Positions 34,814 through 43,608 of a DNA stretch of 50,026 nt are shown here, piece by piece. Location of the stretch: positions 1-50,026 of the forward strand of contig JAEXMB010000044.1 of the NCBI GenBank assembly GCA_023444705.1. Reading direction: 5' to 3'. The stretch's first letter is position 1, and the number at the start of each line of letters is the position of its first letter. Source of the stretch: Pseudomonadota bacterium. Its GTDB lineage: Bacteria; Pseudomonadota; Alphaproteobacteria; Micavibrionales; UBA2020. Position numbers and translations under genes: made by a program. The notes beneath the pieces are model-generated. The model saw only the letters and a list, made by a program, of their open reading frames with translations. It did no database searches and was not told where the DNA came from.

Positions 34814-34840
34814 GGGCGGGGCATCACAACGGCCCCGCCC
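34814..34840 (+). other. GC-rich hairpin between nusA and infB
   Basis: GGGCGGGGC (34814-34822) pairs perfectly with GCCCCGCCC (34832-34840) over a 9-base loop. No T-run follows, so it is not a standard terminator. It could be an RNA processing or stability element. Confidence 0.5.
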
Positions 34841-34897
34841 GCCGCAAGCACCGCACGACAGACTTAAGTATCAGGACCACAGACGAAAGACAGGATC

Positions 34898-37480
34898 ATG
34901 GCAGAGAAAAAATCGGATGACAAAGGCACGAAGAAACTGACCTTGTCCGGCAAAGGCACGCTCAGCCTCAAAGCCCCCGTCGGCGCTCCCGCAGCACCGC
35001 GCGGCGGTGTGACGGCTGGCCGCTCGGCACGCCCTGTCGCGGTCGAGGTCAAAAAGAAACGCGGCGCCGCCGCCGAAACGTCGCGCCAACAGGCCGACGC
35101 CAACGCCGACCTGCACCTGACCGACGCGGAAAAAGAAGCCCGCATCAAGGCGCTGCAACAGGCACAGCAAGCCCCCAAGGAAACCAACGCGCCGCAATAC
35201 CAGACGCAGATCGTGGTCAAAAGCCGCCCTGCCGAGGACGAGCCGGCTGATGAAACGCCCGCCGCATCCGAACCTGCCGATACCCGCAGCGCCGCCGACC
35301 GCGCGCGCGAAGCCGAACTGGCCAAGCTGCGCAAGATCAACGAGGCCGAGGAAGCCGACCGCAAACGCGCGGCGGCCGAACGCGCCAGCGCCGCCCCTGC
35401 CCGCGGCAACTTCCGCCCCACCGGCGTTCCCGGTGCCGCACCCGCCGCCGACACCGGCTTTGGCGGCGAAGGCCGCCGCAGCGGTGGCCGCCGCGGCGAT
35501 CATGGCGACGATGCCAACGAACAGGCCCGCAAGCGCCTTGGCGCCGGCCGTGGCGACCGCAACCGCCGCGACAGCGGCAAGTTTACCGTCAACCAGGTGA
35601 TGAGCGACGGCTTTGGCGAAGCCAAAGGCCCCTCGATGGCCGCACAGCGACGCGCGCGTGAAAAAATGCGCATGAAAATGCACACGCAAGCGCCGCAGGC
35701 CAAGCAAGTGCGCGAAGTCACCATTCCCGAGGTCATTACCGTTCAGGAACTGGCCAACCGCATGACCGAAAAACTCGGTGACGTGGTTAAAAAGCTGATG
35801 GGCCTTGGCATCATGGCCACCGCCAACCAGACCATCGACGCCGACACGGCGGAGCTGGTCGTGCATGAATTCGGCCATACGCTGAAACGCGTGTCGGAAT
35901 CCGACGTCGAACTCGGCATCCACGGCGATGAAGACACCGATGCGGACCTCAAACCCCGCCCGCCTGTCGTCACCATCATGGGTCACGTCGACCACGGTAA
36001 AACCTCGCTGCTCGACGCCGTGCGTTCGACCGATGTCGTCGCAGGCGAAGCCGGCGGCATTACCCAGCACATCGGCGCCTACCAGATCCGCACGAAATCG
36101 GACAAAAAGATCACCTTCATCGATACCCCCGGCCACGCCGCCTTTACCGAGATGCGCGCGCGCGGTGCGGACGTCACCGACATCGTCGTTCTCGTCGTCG
36201 CGGCTGACGACAGTGTCATGCCCCAGACGATCGAGGCGATCAGCCACGCGAAAGTCGCGGGCAAGCCGATCATCGTCGCCATCAACAAATGCGACCTGCC
36301 CACCGCCAACCCCAACAAAGTGCGCACCGAACTGCTGCAGCACGATGTTGTGGTCGAGGAAATGGGCGGCGATACCCAGAGCGTGGAAGTTTCCGCCAAG
36401 GCCCGCAAGAACCTCGATGCGCTTGAAGAAGCCATCCTGCTGCAGGCCGAAGTCCTCAACCTGCGCGCCAACCCCGACCGCACCGCCAGCGGTTCGGTGA
36501 TCGAGGCGCGTCAGGAACAGGGCCGCGGCTCGGTTGCGACGGTTCTCATCCAGAAAGGCTCCCTCAAGGTCGGCGACATCTTCGTCACCGGTACCGAATG
36601 GGGCCGCGTGCGCGCGATGCACAACGACCGCGGCCAGGCGGTCAAGATCGCCATCCCCGGCCAGCCGGTCGAAGTCCTCGGACTGCAGGGTACGCCCGAT
36701 GCAGGCGATGATTTCATCGTCGTCGAAAACGAAGGCCGTGCGCGCGAGATCGCGGAATTCCGCCTGCGCCGCAAGCGCGCGATCGCAGCCGCCAAGACCA
36801 AAGGCCGCGGCATCGACCAGATGATCAGCGACATTCAGGCTGGCGTCGCCAAATCCCTGCCCGTCATCATCAAAGGCGACGTGCATGGTTCGGTCGAGGC
36901 TATCGCCGGTTCGCTCAACAAGCTGACCGAGGACAACAGCGAAGTGAAGGTGCAGGTCCTGCACAGCGGCGTCGGTGGCATTACCGAATCCGACATCACG
37001 CTTGCCAATGCGTCCAAGGCGCTCATCATCGGCTTTAACGTCCGCGCCAACCCGCAGGCGCGCGACCTTGCCAAGCGCGACGGTGTCGAAATCCGCTACT
37101 ACTCGATCATTTACGAAGTCATCGATCAGGTCAAAGCCCTGCTCGGCGGTCTGCTGTCGCCCGAAGTCAAAGAAAACTTCATCGGCTATGCGGAAATCCG
37201 TCAGGTCTTCAGCCTTCCCAAAGGCGGCAAGGTTGCCGGCTGCTTCGTCACCGAAGGCATGGTCAAACGCGGCGCCAAGGTGCGCCTGCTGCGCGACAAC
37301 GTCGTCATCCACGAAGGCACGCTCAAGACCCTGCGCCGCTTCAAGGACGAAGTCCGCGAAGTGCAGAAGGGTTACGAATGCGGTATGGCGTTTGAAAACT
37401 ACGACGACATCAAAGAAGGCGATGTCATCGAAGCGTTCGAGATGCAGGAAACCGCCCGCACCCTCGAAAGCCTTAACTAA
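34898..37480 (+). CDS. infB: Translation initiation factor IF-2
   Basis: An 860-residue GTPase that places initiator tRNA on the 30S subunit. A long charged N-terminal region (about 1-270), rich in Ala, Lys and Glu, is of low complexity and typical of alphaproteobacteria. The IF2_N helical domain comes before the G domain, with GHVDHGKT (362-369), DTPGHAAF and NKCDLP. Domains II, III and the fMet-tRNA-binding C-terminal domain follow and are complete. ATG at 34898 is preceded by an AGGA-like site. It is part of the rimP-rpsO operon; rbfA begins 21 bases after its stop. Confidence 0.97.
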   Translation: MAEKKSDDKGTKKLTLSGKGTLSLKAPVGAPAAPRGGVTAGRSARPVAVEVKKKRGAAAETSRQQADANADLHLTDAEKEARIKALQQAQQAPKETNAPQYQTQIVVKSRPAEDEPADETPAASEPADTRSAADRAREAELAKLRKINEAEEADRKRAAAERASAAPARGNFRPTGVPGAAPAADTGFGGEGRRSGGRRGDHGDDANEQARKRLGAGRGDRNRRDSGKFTVNQVMSDGFGEAKGPSMAAQRRAREKMRMKMHTQAPQAKQVREVTIPEVITVQELANRMTEKLGDVVKKLMGLGIMATANQTIDADTAELVVHEFGHTLKRVSESDVELGIHGDEDTDADLKPRPPVVTIMGHVDHGKTSLLDAVRSTDVVAGEAGGITQHIGAYQIRTKSDKKITFIDTPGHAAFTEMRARGADVTDIVVLVVAADDSVMPQTIEAISHAKVAGKPIIVAINKCDLPTANPNKVRTELLQHDVVVEEMGGDTQSVEVSAKARKNLDALEEAILLQAEVLNLRANPDRTASGSVIEARQEQGRGSVATVLIQKGSLKVGDIFVTGTEWGRVRAMHNDRGQAVKIAIPGQPVEVLGLQGTPDAGDDFIVVENEGRAREIAEFRLRRKRAIAAAKTKGRGIDQMISDIQAGVAKSLPVIIKGDVHGSVEAIAGSLNKLTEDNSEVKVQVLHSGVGGITESDITLANASKALIIGFNVRANPQARDLAKRDGVEIRYYSIIYEVIDQVKALLGGLLSPEVKENFIGYAEIRQVFSLPKGGKVAGCFVTEGMVKRGAKVRLLRDNVVIHEGTLKTLRRFKDEVREVQKGYECGMAFENYDDIKEGDVIEAFEMQETARTLESLN

Positions 37481-37501
37481 GCACGCGACAGGCAGACGGA
37501 T

Positions 37502-37927
37502 ATGCGCAACAAACGCCCACACGACAACGCACCCGCCGGCCCCAGCCAGCGCCAGTTGCGCGTGGGCGAGCGCATCCGTCATATCCTGGCGCAAAACCTG
37601 CGCGAGGGCAGTTTTCACGACCCCGCCCTTGCCAGCGCCAACACCATCAGCGTGACGGCGGTCGACGTCGGGCCGGACCTCAAGCACGCGCATGCCTATG
37701 TCATGCCGCTGGGCGGCAAGGATGCCGACAAGGTGGTCGAAGGCCTCAACCGCGCCGCCGGCTATTTCCGCAGCCAGGTCGCGCCAGAGCTTGAACTGCG
37801 CTACACCCCCAAAATCTCGTTTCGCATCGACAACAGCTTTGACGAGGCCGAACGCGTTGCTAACCTGCTCAATCAGGAACGCGTGCAGCGCGACCTGTCC
37901 GGCGACGACGCGCAGGACGACGAATAA
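37502..37927 (+). CDS. rbfA: Ribosome-binding factor A
   Basis: A 141-residue KH-fold protein that matures the 5' end of 16S rRNA and helps cold adaptation. Typical segments are QLRVGERIRHILAQNL near residue 18, ISVTAVDVGPDLKHAHAYV in the middle and a conserved end with RYTPKISFRIDNSFDEAERV. It ends in an acidic tail. ATG at 37502 has only a loose GGCAGACGGAT site. It lies between infB and truB as expected. Confidence 0.93.
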   Translation: MRNKRPHDNAPAGPSQRQLRVGERIRHILAQNLREGSFHDPALASANTISVTAVDVGPDLKHAHAYVMPLGGKDADKVVEGLNRAAGYFRSQVAPELELRYTPKISFRIDNSFDEAERVANLLNQERVQRDLSGDDAQDDE

Positions 37928-37963
37928 CCATCCCCCCTACACTCCTCACCGCAAAGCACCTTC

Positions 37964-38896
37964 ATGGCCCGCAAGAAAAAAGGCACCCCGCTGCATGGCT
38001 GGGTCAATCTCGACAAACCCCTTGGGCTGACGTCCACACAGGCCATCGGGCGCATCCGCCGCCTGACCGATGCGCAAAAGCTTGGCCATGCGGGCACGCT
38101 TGATCCGCTGGCCACCGGCATCCTGCCGATCGCGCTGGGCGAGGCGACCAAGACCATTCCCTTCGTGCAGGACCGCGACAAGGTCTATCGCTTCACCGTC
38201 GCCTGGGGCAGCGCCACCAGCACCGACGACCGCGAAGGCACAGTGATCGCACAATCCGACGCACGCCCCCCCCGCGCGCAGATCGAGGCCGTCCTGCCCC
38301 GCTTTATGGGCGAGATCGAGCAGATCCCGCCGCAATTCTCCGCCATCAAGATCGACGGCCAGCGCGCCTATGACCTTGCGCGCGCGGGCGAACAGGTCGA
38401 CATCAAACCCCGCGTGGTCGAGGTCTATGGCCTGACCCTGCTGGGCATGGACAGCGATTCGGCGGAATTCGAGCTGGCCTGCTCCAAAGGCACCTATGTG
38501 CGCTCTATTGCACGCGATATGGGGCGTATTTTGGGCTGTTTTGGCCATGTGAGCGCCCTGCGCCGCCTTGCCGTCGGCAATTTTACGGAAGAAAACGCCA
38601 TTTCACTGGACGAATTCGAGAAAATGGTGCAAAACTCCACCCCTGATCAGGTTCTGTTGCCTGTGGAGACCGCGCTGGACGACATCCCGGCGCTGGCCAT
38701 GACAGCGGCAGAGATCACCCGGATACGGCAGGGCCAGTCCCTCAAGTTCCTCTCCCGCCAAGACCACGACCGCTTTGCGGCCGCAGGCATTGACGAGAAC
38801 AGCGACCTTGTTCTGGCCACTGGCGACAGCCAGCCCGTTGCACTTCTTGAAAAAGACGGCATCGCGCTTTATCCGGTCAAAGTCTTTAACCTCTAG
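37964..38896 (+). CDS. truB: tRNA pseudouridine(55) synthase TruB
   Basis: A 310-residue enzyme that makes pseudouridine 55 in the T-loop of tRNAs. WVNLDKPLGLTSTQAIG opens the protein, and the catalytic Asp47 lies in GHAGTLDPLATGILP. The KGTYVRSIARDMG motif is at about 170-182, and a PUA-like C-terminal region follows. Length is normal. It starts 36 bases after rbfA, and rpsO follows after 22 bases with its own strong ribosome site. Confidence 0.96.
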   Translation: MARKKKGTPLHGWVNLDKPLGLTSTQAIGRIRRLTDAQKLGHAGTLDPLATGILPIALGEATKTIPFVQDRDKVYRFTVAWGSATSTDDREGTVIAQSDARPPRAQIEAVLPRFMGEIEQIPPQFSAIKIDGQRAYDLARAGEQVDIKPRVVEVYGLTLLGMDSDSAEFELACSKGTYVRSIARDMGRILGCFGHVSALRRLAVGNFTEENAISLDEFEKMVQNSTPDQVLLPVETALDDIPALAMTAAEITRIRQGQSLKFLSRQDHDRFAAAGIDENSDLVLATGDSQPVALLEKDGIALYPVKVFNL

Positions 38897-38918
38897 GTCT
38901 CTTTGAAAGGAGTACCCG

Positions 38919-39179
38919 ATGTCGCTCGATAAAGCCGCTACGATCAAAAAATATGCAACCTCTGCAAAAGACACCGGCTCGCCGGAAGTGCAGGTTGCCC
39001 TGCTCAGCGCACGCATTGCCTCGCTGACCGAACACATGAAAACCCACAAAAAAGATATGGGCAGCCGCCGCGGTCTTCTGCTGATGGTTTCGCAGCGCCG
39101 CCGCCAGCTCGACTACCTCAAGAAAGTCGATGCCAAGCGCTATGAAGCGCTGATCGACAGCCTCGGCCTGCGCCGCTAA
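38919..39179 (+). CDS. rpsO: 30S ribosomal protein S15
   Basis: An 86-residue ribosomal protein that binds helices 20-22 of 16S rRNA early in 30S assembly. TGSPEVQVALLSARIASLTEH and DMGSRRGLLLMVSQRRRQLDYL match the family closely. AAAGGAG sits seven bases before ATG 38919. A terminator ends the operon directly after it. In most proteobacteria pnp follows rpsO; here the next gene is a convergent DUF2336 gene. Confidence 0.97.
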   Translation: MSLDKAATIKKYATSAKDTGSPEVQVALLSARIASLTEHMKTHKKDMGSRRGLLLMVSQRRRQLDYLKKVDAKRYEALIDSLGLRR

Positions 39180-39207
39180 GCGCGAAGGTCGCAGAGCAGC
39201 GATAAAA

Positions 39208-39237
39208 AAAACGTCCGGCCAACGCGCCGGACGTTTT
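39208..39237. terminator. Bidirectional intrinsic terminator after rpsO
   Basis: AAAACGTCCGGC (39208-39219) pairs with GCCGGACGTTTT (39226-39237) over a 6-base loop. More A's precede and CTTTTTG follows, so both strands have a T-rich tail. Confidence 0.9.
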
Positions 39238-39288
39238 CTTTTTGACACCCCAACTACCCTCTTTGAACGTACCCTCTTTAAACTGTTG

Positions 39289-40362
39289 TCAGGCGACCGA
39301 CGGCTGCGCCTTGACCCATGCGGCCAGCGCGTGTTCGACGTCATGATCCTTGAGCGCATCATAGTGCTTGAGCGCCATTGCCAGCTCGCGCTGATCCACA
39401 ATCTTGTCGCCGGTGCGAATACCGCGGCTGAGCAGGAAGATCGACGCGAATTCGGATTTCAGCATGCCGACTGCCTTGCAGGCGACGACAAAGGCCTTGC
39501 CGCCGTCCTTCTGGATCATCGTGCGCACGGCATCGGGCGCCATATTCAGGCGTGCGGCGAACAACGCCATAAAAAAGCCCATCTGGCCGCGGCGCAGGGT
39601 GCGGATCAGCAAATCGGTGGTCACGTTGCCGCGCTCGTTCAGACGGCGCGCCAGCGCCAGCATTTCCGGCGTGGTGATGCGAATACCGTGGGCCTCGTTG
39701 GACAGCTCCTGGATCAGCCCTTCCACCGCATGTTCGATCAGGTGCGGCTGCAGGTTATAGCGGCCCGTCAGCTCTCCACGCAGGGCGTTTGACACCACCA
39801 TGTAAAGCTCGACTGCGATATCGGCGTCGATTTCAGGGCGGCGCAGCAAGGGTGCCTGAAGTTCTTCGGATACCAGTGCGGCCTTGACCAGCTTTTTGAT
39901 CGAACCTTTTTGCAGATGCGCACGCTGGTTGTCGACCAGCGTCATGATGACAGACGGATCGCGGGTATCGATCAGCTTGTCAGCCACCATCGGGCTGATC
40001 CGTTCGCGCTGGGCGATCAGCTTGGCATGGCTGCGCTTGCTGGCGATGATGTACATCAGATCGACGTCTGTCAGCAACGGGCTGTGCAACAGCACGGGTG
40101 CGGCCACGTTTTCGTCGTCATTGGCAAGAAAGACAACAAGTTCGTGCGGCACGGTGACCTGTACGGCCAGACGTTCGGCCAGCGCCTGACGCAGGTCGAC
40201 TTCGGCCTGACGGATCAGGTTGAGAAGAATGTCGGAGGCGATGCGTTGCTCGACATGGCTGAGCTGCTGTTCTTCAAAAAAATGGGAGACGGCCTGCGCC
40301 AGCTGGGTGCGGCCTGTGGCGGTCGTGTCTTGCGCCAGTTGTAGCAGTTGACGTGGATCCAA
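39289..40362 (-). CDS. DUF2336 domain-containing protein
   Basis: A 357-residue soluble, all-helical protein. HEAT-like repeats are suggested by the recurring pattern of ALAERLAVQVTVPHELVVFL, APVLLHSPLLTDVDL and AKLIAQRERISPMVADKLI. This matches DUF2336, an alphaproteobacterial family of unknown function. The frame is open to ATG at 40401, but TTG at 40362 has GAGGGGAG eight bases upstream and gives the usual MDPRQLLQLAQ start, so I prefer it. A CtrA-type site and a matching -10 element (40494-40525) lie upstream on this strand, which suggests cell-cycle or motility control. Confidence 0.82.
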   Translation of the reverse strand: MDPRQLLQLAQDTTATGRTQLAQAVSHFFEEQQLSHVEQRIASDILLNLIRQAEVDLRQALAERLAVQVTVPHELVVFLANDDENVAAPVLLHSPLLTDVDLMYIIASKRSHAKLIAQRERISPMVADKLIDTRDPSVIMTLVDNQRAHLQKGSIKKLVKAALVSEELQAPLLRRPEIDADIAVELYMVVSNALRGELTGRYNLQPHLIEHAVEGLIQELSNEAHGIRITTPEMLALARRLNERGNVTTDLLIRTLRRGQMGFFMALFAARLNMAPDAVRTMIQKDGGKAFVVACKAVGMLKSEFASIFLLSRGIRTGDKIVDQRELAMALKHYDALKDHDVEHALAAWVKAQPSVA

Positions 40363-40493
40363 GATATTCACTCCCCTCGTTTCTGCGGCAAACCTATCCA
40401 TTCATATAGTGCGTCCCGGGCGGACGCCCCTCTTTCGCGGGAATCGCTGCCCGTTTCTCCCCCGAAAAACGAAGTGCGATCCATATATCTTGT

Positions 40494-40525
40494 ATTTTAG
40501 ATAAATCAGATTAACGTGCGGTTAA
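40494..40525 (-). promoter_or_regulatory. CtrA-type promoter toward the DUF2336 gene
   Basis: TTAA-N7-TTAA is perfect at 40511-40525. On the minus strand a TAAAAT -10 (40494-40499) lies 11 bases beyond it, so the -35 position falls inside the site. This is the usual layout of a CtrA-activated promoter. Confidence 0.6.
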
Positions 40526-40564
40526 TTACATAACATTTTATCTATCTCCGTCGCACCGCAATCG

Positions 40565-40597
40565 TTAAAGCCTTGTTAATAAATACGGTGCTAAAAT
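40565..40597 (+). promoter_or_regulatory. CtrA-type promoter toward the 40615 gene
   Basis: A second perfect TTAA-N7-TTAA at 40565-40579 is followed after 12 bases by TAAAAT (40592-40597). Its geometry mirrors the divergent site at 40494-40525. Initiation near 40604 would leave a leader of about ten bases. Confidence 0.6.
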
Positions 40598-40614
40598 CAT
40601 AAGGTGTAGGAACA

Positions 40615-40935
40615 ATGCCCGCCATCCTGTCAGCTGGCGGCATTCATAGCGGTAAAGGTAAAACGACGATGGTCAATCCGGTCGCAAGTGGCGTATCGAC
40701 ATATCCGACTTCACAGCCCTCTTTCGCAAGCGGCGCCGAAGCCCGCGCCGTGACCGAACAGGTCCAGCCGCGTCAGGCCCCCGCCGCCGAAAGCCAGCGC
40801 GGCGACCAGAAACTGGGCAATCGCGACGAAGACCGCCGCACCGAACAACGCGCTGTCGCCAACGCCTCGCCCCGCCGCACCGATGATAGTGATGCCAGCG
40901 CCCGCCGCGGCAGCAACCTCGACGTCGTCGTCTAA
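40615..40935 (+). CDS. Small disordered protein, probably CtrA-controlled
   Basis: A 106-residue hydrophilic protein of low complexity, rich in Arg, Ala, Gln, Asp and Ser, with no signal peptide or helix long enough for a membrane. It ends in RRGSNLDVVV, a short hydrophobic C-terminus of a kind seen at the end of small alphaproteobacterial disordered proteins. GTAGGAACA before ATG 40615 is a usable ribosome site; ATG at codon 19 after AAAGG is an alternative. It is a single gene with a CtrA-type promoter and a strong terminator, which supports its reality. The function is unknown. Confidence 0.62.
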   Translation: MPAILSAGGIHSGKGKTTMVNPVASGVSTYPTSQPSFASGAEARAVTEQVQPRQAPAAESQRGDQKLGNRDEDRRTEQRAVANASPRRTDDSDASARRGSNLDVVV

Positions 40936-40949
40936 AGATTTGCGCAGAT

Positions 40950-40985
40950 ACAAAAAAGCCGCCCATTATCGGGCGGCTTTTTTGT
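40950..40985. terminator. Bidirectional intrinsic terminator
   Basis: ACAAAAAAGCCGCCC (40950-40964) pairs with GGGCGGCTTTTTTGT (40971-40985) over a 6-base loop, a perfect 15-base stem. It separates the 40615 gene from convergent amn. Confidence 0.93.
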
Positions 40986-41000
40986 TTGCGGCGTTTGCAT

Positions 41001-42524
41001 CTATTGGAATGCGGTCTCGGTAAAGCTGCGCAGCTTGCGGCTGTGCAGACGGCCCGACCCCATCGCGCGGATTTTTTCCATTGTCAGCAGGCCGATTTTC
41101 AAGTGCTGGTCGACACGCTCGCGGTAAAAACGATCTGCCATGCCGGGCAATTTCAGCTGCCCGTGCAACGGACGGTCCGATACGCACAGCAACGTGCCGT
41201 AAGGCACGCGGAAGCGGAAACCATTGGTGGCGATGGTGGCGGATTCCATGTCAAGCGCGACGGCGCGGCACTGGCTCAGGCGCTGAACGGGCACGCTTTG
41301 CTCCCACAGTTCCCAGTTGCGGTCCGACACGGTGGCGACAGTGCCCGTGCGCATCACTTTCTTGAGGTCGTAGTCCTTCATGCCGGTAACTTCGGCGACG
41401 GCTTGTTCAAGCGAAACCTGTACTTCCGACAGTGCGGGGATCGGCACCCAGATGGGCACCGCATCATCAAGCACGTTATCGTCGCGCACGTAGGCGTGGG
41501 CAAGAACGTAATCGCCGAGCTTCTGCGAATTGCGCAGGCCCGCGCAGTGGCCCAGCATCAGCCACGCATGGCTACGCAACACCGCCACGTGATCGGTGAT
41601 GGTCTTGGCGTTGGACGGACCGACGCCGATATTGATAAGTGTAATGCCTGTACCATCGGCGCGCTTGAGGTGATAGGCCGGCATCTGCGGCGTGCGCGGC
41701 GGCTTCACGCCTGCATTGGCGGGCACATTAGGCAGGTTGGCGTTATGCGTGACGACGTTGCCGGGCTCGACAAAGGCGACATAGTCGGTCTGGCCATCGC
41801 GCCCCTCGCCCGCCCGCGCCATCATCTCAAGACCATCGCGCACGAATTCGTCGACATAGAACTGGTAGTTGGTAAAGACCACGTACTTCTGGAAGTGTTC
41901 GGCCGAAGTGCCCGTGTAATGCTTGAGGCGTTGCAGGCTCAGATCCACGCGCGGCGCGATGAACAGCGACAGGGGCATCGCCTCTCCCGGTGCGGGGAAA
42001 TGCGTGCCGTTGGGAATGGTGTCATCCATGTTCCACAGATCAGGCTGGTCGAACAGCAACGGCAGGGCTGCCATCTGCGCGGCATCAAGGTCGGCTTCAA
42101 GGTGGAACTGGTCGCCAAGCGCGAAGTGCAGCGGGATGGGTGTATCGCTGACGCCGACGCGCAGCTCGGCTTCGGGATGGTTGGTCAGCAGCAGCGTGAA
42201 CTGGTCGAGGTAATAATTGCGGTACAGATCGGGGCGCGTCAGCGTGGTGCGGTACGTACCGGGGCGCGACAGAAAGCCGTAAGACAGGCGGCTGTCAACC
42301 GACGGGCCCTTGCGCACGGTAATTTCCACGAAGGGATAAAACGCGCGTACCGGCTGTCCGTCATGCTTGCCGCGCGAGAATTGCTCGAACGTATGGCGCA
42401 GGTAGCCTGTGTTGGCTTCGTAAATTTCCGTGACCCAGTTCAGCGCCTTGTCGGCATCGCGGAAACCGCGGGTGGTCATCAAACCGCTTTTGATCGGTGT
42501 CGGTGTCTTGCGTCCTAAAATCAC
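41001..42524 (-). CDS. amn: AMP nucleosidase
   Basis: A 507-residue cytoplasmic enzyme that splits AMP into adenine and ribose 5-phosphate. The N-terminal AMN regulatory domain (about 1-185) is followed by a PNP/UDP phosphorylase-type catalytic domain with INIGVGPSNAKTITDHVAVL and the GTVATVSDRNWEL and ALDMESATIATNGF motifs. The last has the Glu of the nucleosidase family. Length matches AMN. The start is GTG at 42524 after GGAG, overlapping the ftsY stop by 4 bases, so it is translated with ftsY. Confidence 0.95.
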   Translation of the reverse strand: MILGRKTPTPIKSGLMTTRGFRDADKALNWVTEIYEANTGYLRHTFEQFSRGKHDGQPVRAFYPFVEITVRKGPSVDSRLSYGFLSRPGTYRTTLTRPDLYRNYYLDQFTLLLTNHPEAELRVGVSDTPIPLHFALGDQFHLEADLDAAQMAALPLLFDQPDLWNMDDTIPNGTHFPAPGEAMPLSLFIAPRVDLSLQRLKHYTGTSAEHFQKYVVFTNYQFYVDEFVRDGLEMMARAGEGRDGQTDYVAFVEPGNVVTHNANLPNVPANAGVKPPRTPQMPAYHLKRADGTGITLINIGVGPSNAKTITDHVAVLRSHAWLMLGHCAGLRNSQKLGDYVLAHAYVRDDNVLDDAVPIWVPIPALSEVQVSLEQAVAEVTGMKDYDLKKVMRTGTVATVSDRNWELWEQSVPVQRLSQCRAVALDMESATIATNGFRFRVPYGTLLCVSDRPLHGQLKLPGMADRFYRERVDQHLKIGLLTMEKIRAMGSGRLHSRKLRSFTETAFQ

Positions 42525-43588
42525 GCTTGCTCCGTTTCTTGTTCTTTGAGTTGCGCCGCGTCGATGCCCATCAGGCCGGCGGCGAAATCGTCGGCGGTAA
42601 AGGGACGCAAATCGTCGATCCCCTCGCCCACACCTATAGCATGTACCGGAAGGCCGAACCTTTCAACCAGCGAAACAAGCACCCCGCCCTTGGCGGTGCC
42701 GTCAAGCTTGGTGACGACCAGGCCGGTTATGGGAACGGCAGATTTGAAAATCTCCACCTGATTGATGGCGTTCTGCCCGACCGTGGCATCCAGCACCAGC
42801 AGGCCCGCGTGGGGTGCCGTGGCATCCTTCTTGGCGATCACGCGCGCAACCTTGGAAAGCTCCTCCATCAGGTTCGCCTTGTTCTGCAATCTTCCCGCCG
42901 TGTCGATCATCAAGACGTCGACATTTTGCGCCTGCGCTTTTTCCATCGCCTCGTAAGCCAGGGCGGCTGCATCCGCGCCTTCTTCCTTGCGCACGAAGCT
43001 TGCGCCCGCGCGCTCGGCCCAGACCTGCAATTGTTCGACCGCCGCCGCGCGGAAGGTATCGCCCGCCGCCAGCATCACCGATTTGCCTTCGTCGATGTAA
43101 TGCGCCGCAAGCTTGCCGATGGTGGTCGTCTTGCCAGCCCCGTTCACGCCGGATACCAGAATGACAAAGGGTTTTTTGCCCTGCGTGTCGATTTCCTTTT
43201 CAGCCTTGCGGATCATTGCGGCGATGGCGCGCGCCAGCTCTAGGCGCACTTCCTCGCCCGTCACGTCCTTGCCAAAGCGCGACTTGCGCAGGCCTTCGAC
43301 CAGCTTGCCGGCTGTCGCCACGCCGATGTCGGCGGTGATGAGGAGTTCTTCAAGTTCCTCCAGCGTTTCGTCATCCAGCTTGCGCTTGGTAAAGATGTCG
43401 GTGATGCCGCCCGTCAGCTTGCGCGACGACGCGCTCAGGCCTTTTTTCAGGCGCCCGAACCAGTTGTCGGTATTTTCCTCGTGTTCCTGTGGCGCGGGAG
43501 CTGCGGCCTCGATCACCGCCTCGACGACGGTTTGCGGCTCTGCCTGCTGTTGCCCGGGCGCCTTGTCTTTCTTTTTAAAGAACCACAT
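42521..43588 (-). CDS. ftsY: Signal recognition particle receptor FtsY
   Basis: A 355-residue SRP GTPase that docks ribosome-nascent-chain complexes at the inner membrane. The acidic A-domain is short (about 1-45). The N domain (about 45-130) is followed by the G domain with GVNGAGKT (147-154), DTFRAAAVEQL, DTAGR (229-233) and TKLDGTAKGG. The last conserved piece, IGVGEGIDDLRPFTADDF, is complete. ATG at 43588 has AAGG nine bases before. In alphaproteobacteria it normally follows mtaB directly; here the two AT-rich genes lie between. Confidence 0.96.
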   Translation of the reverse strand: MWFFKKKDKAPGQQQAEPQTVVEAVIEAAAPAPQEHEENTDNWFGRLKKGLSASSRKLTGGITDIFTKRKLDDETLEELEELLITADIGVATAGKLVEGLRKSRFGKDVTGEEVRLELARAIAAMIRKAEKEIDTQGKKPFVILVSGVNGAGKTTTIGKLAAHYIDEGKSVMLAAGDTFRAAAVEQLQVWAERAGASFVRKEEGADAAALAYEAMEKAQAQNVDVLMIDTAGRLQNKANLMEELSKVARVIAKKDATAPHAGLLVLDATVGQNAINQVEIFKSAVPITGLVVTKLDGTAKGGVLVSLVERFGLPVHAIGVGEGIDDLRPFTADDFAAGLMGIDAAQLKEQETEQA

Positions 43589-43608
43589 TGATTATACCTT
43601 AAGCCAAA

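Noticed and set aside
34871..37693. A 940-residue open frame on the minus strand, opposite infB
   Set aside because: It mirrors the codon-position bias of infB, has no recognisable domain and shows low-complexity Ala/Gly/Asp composition. It is a shadow of a clear IF-2 gene.
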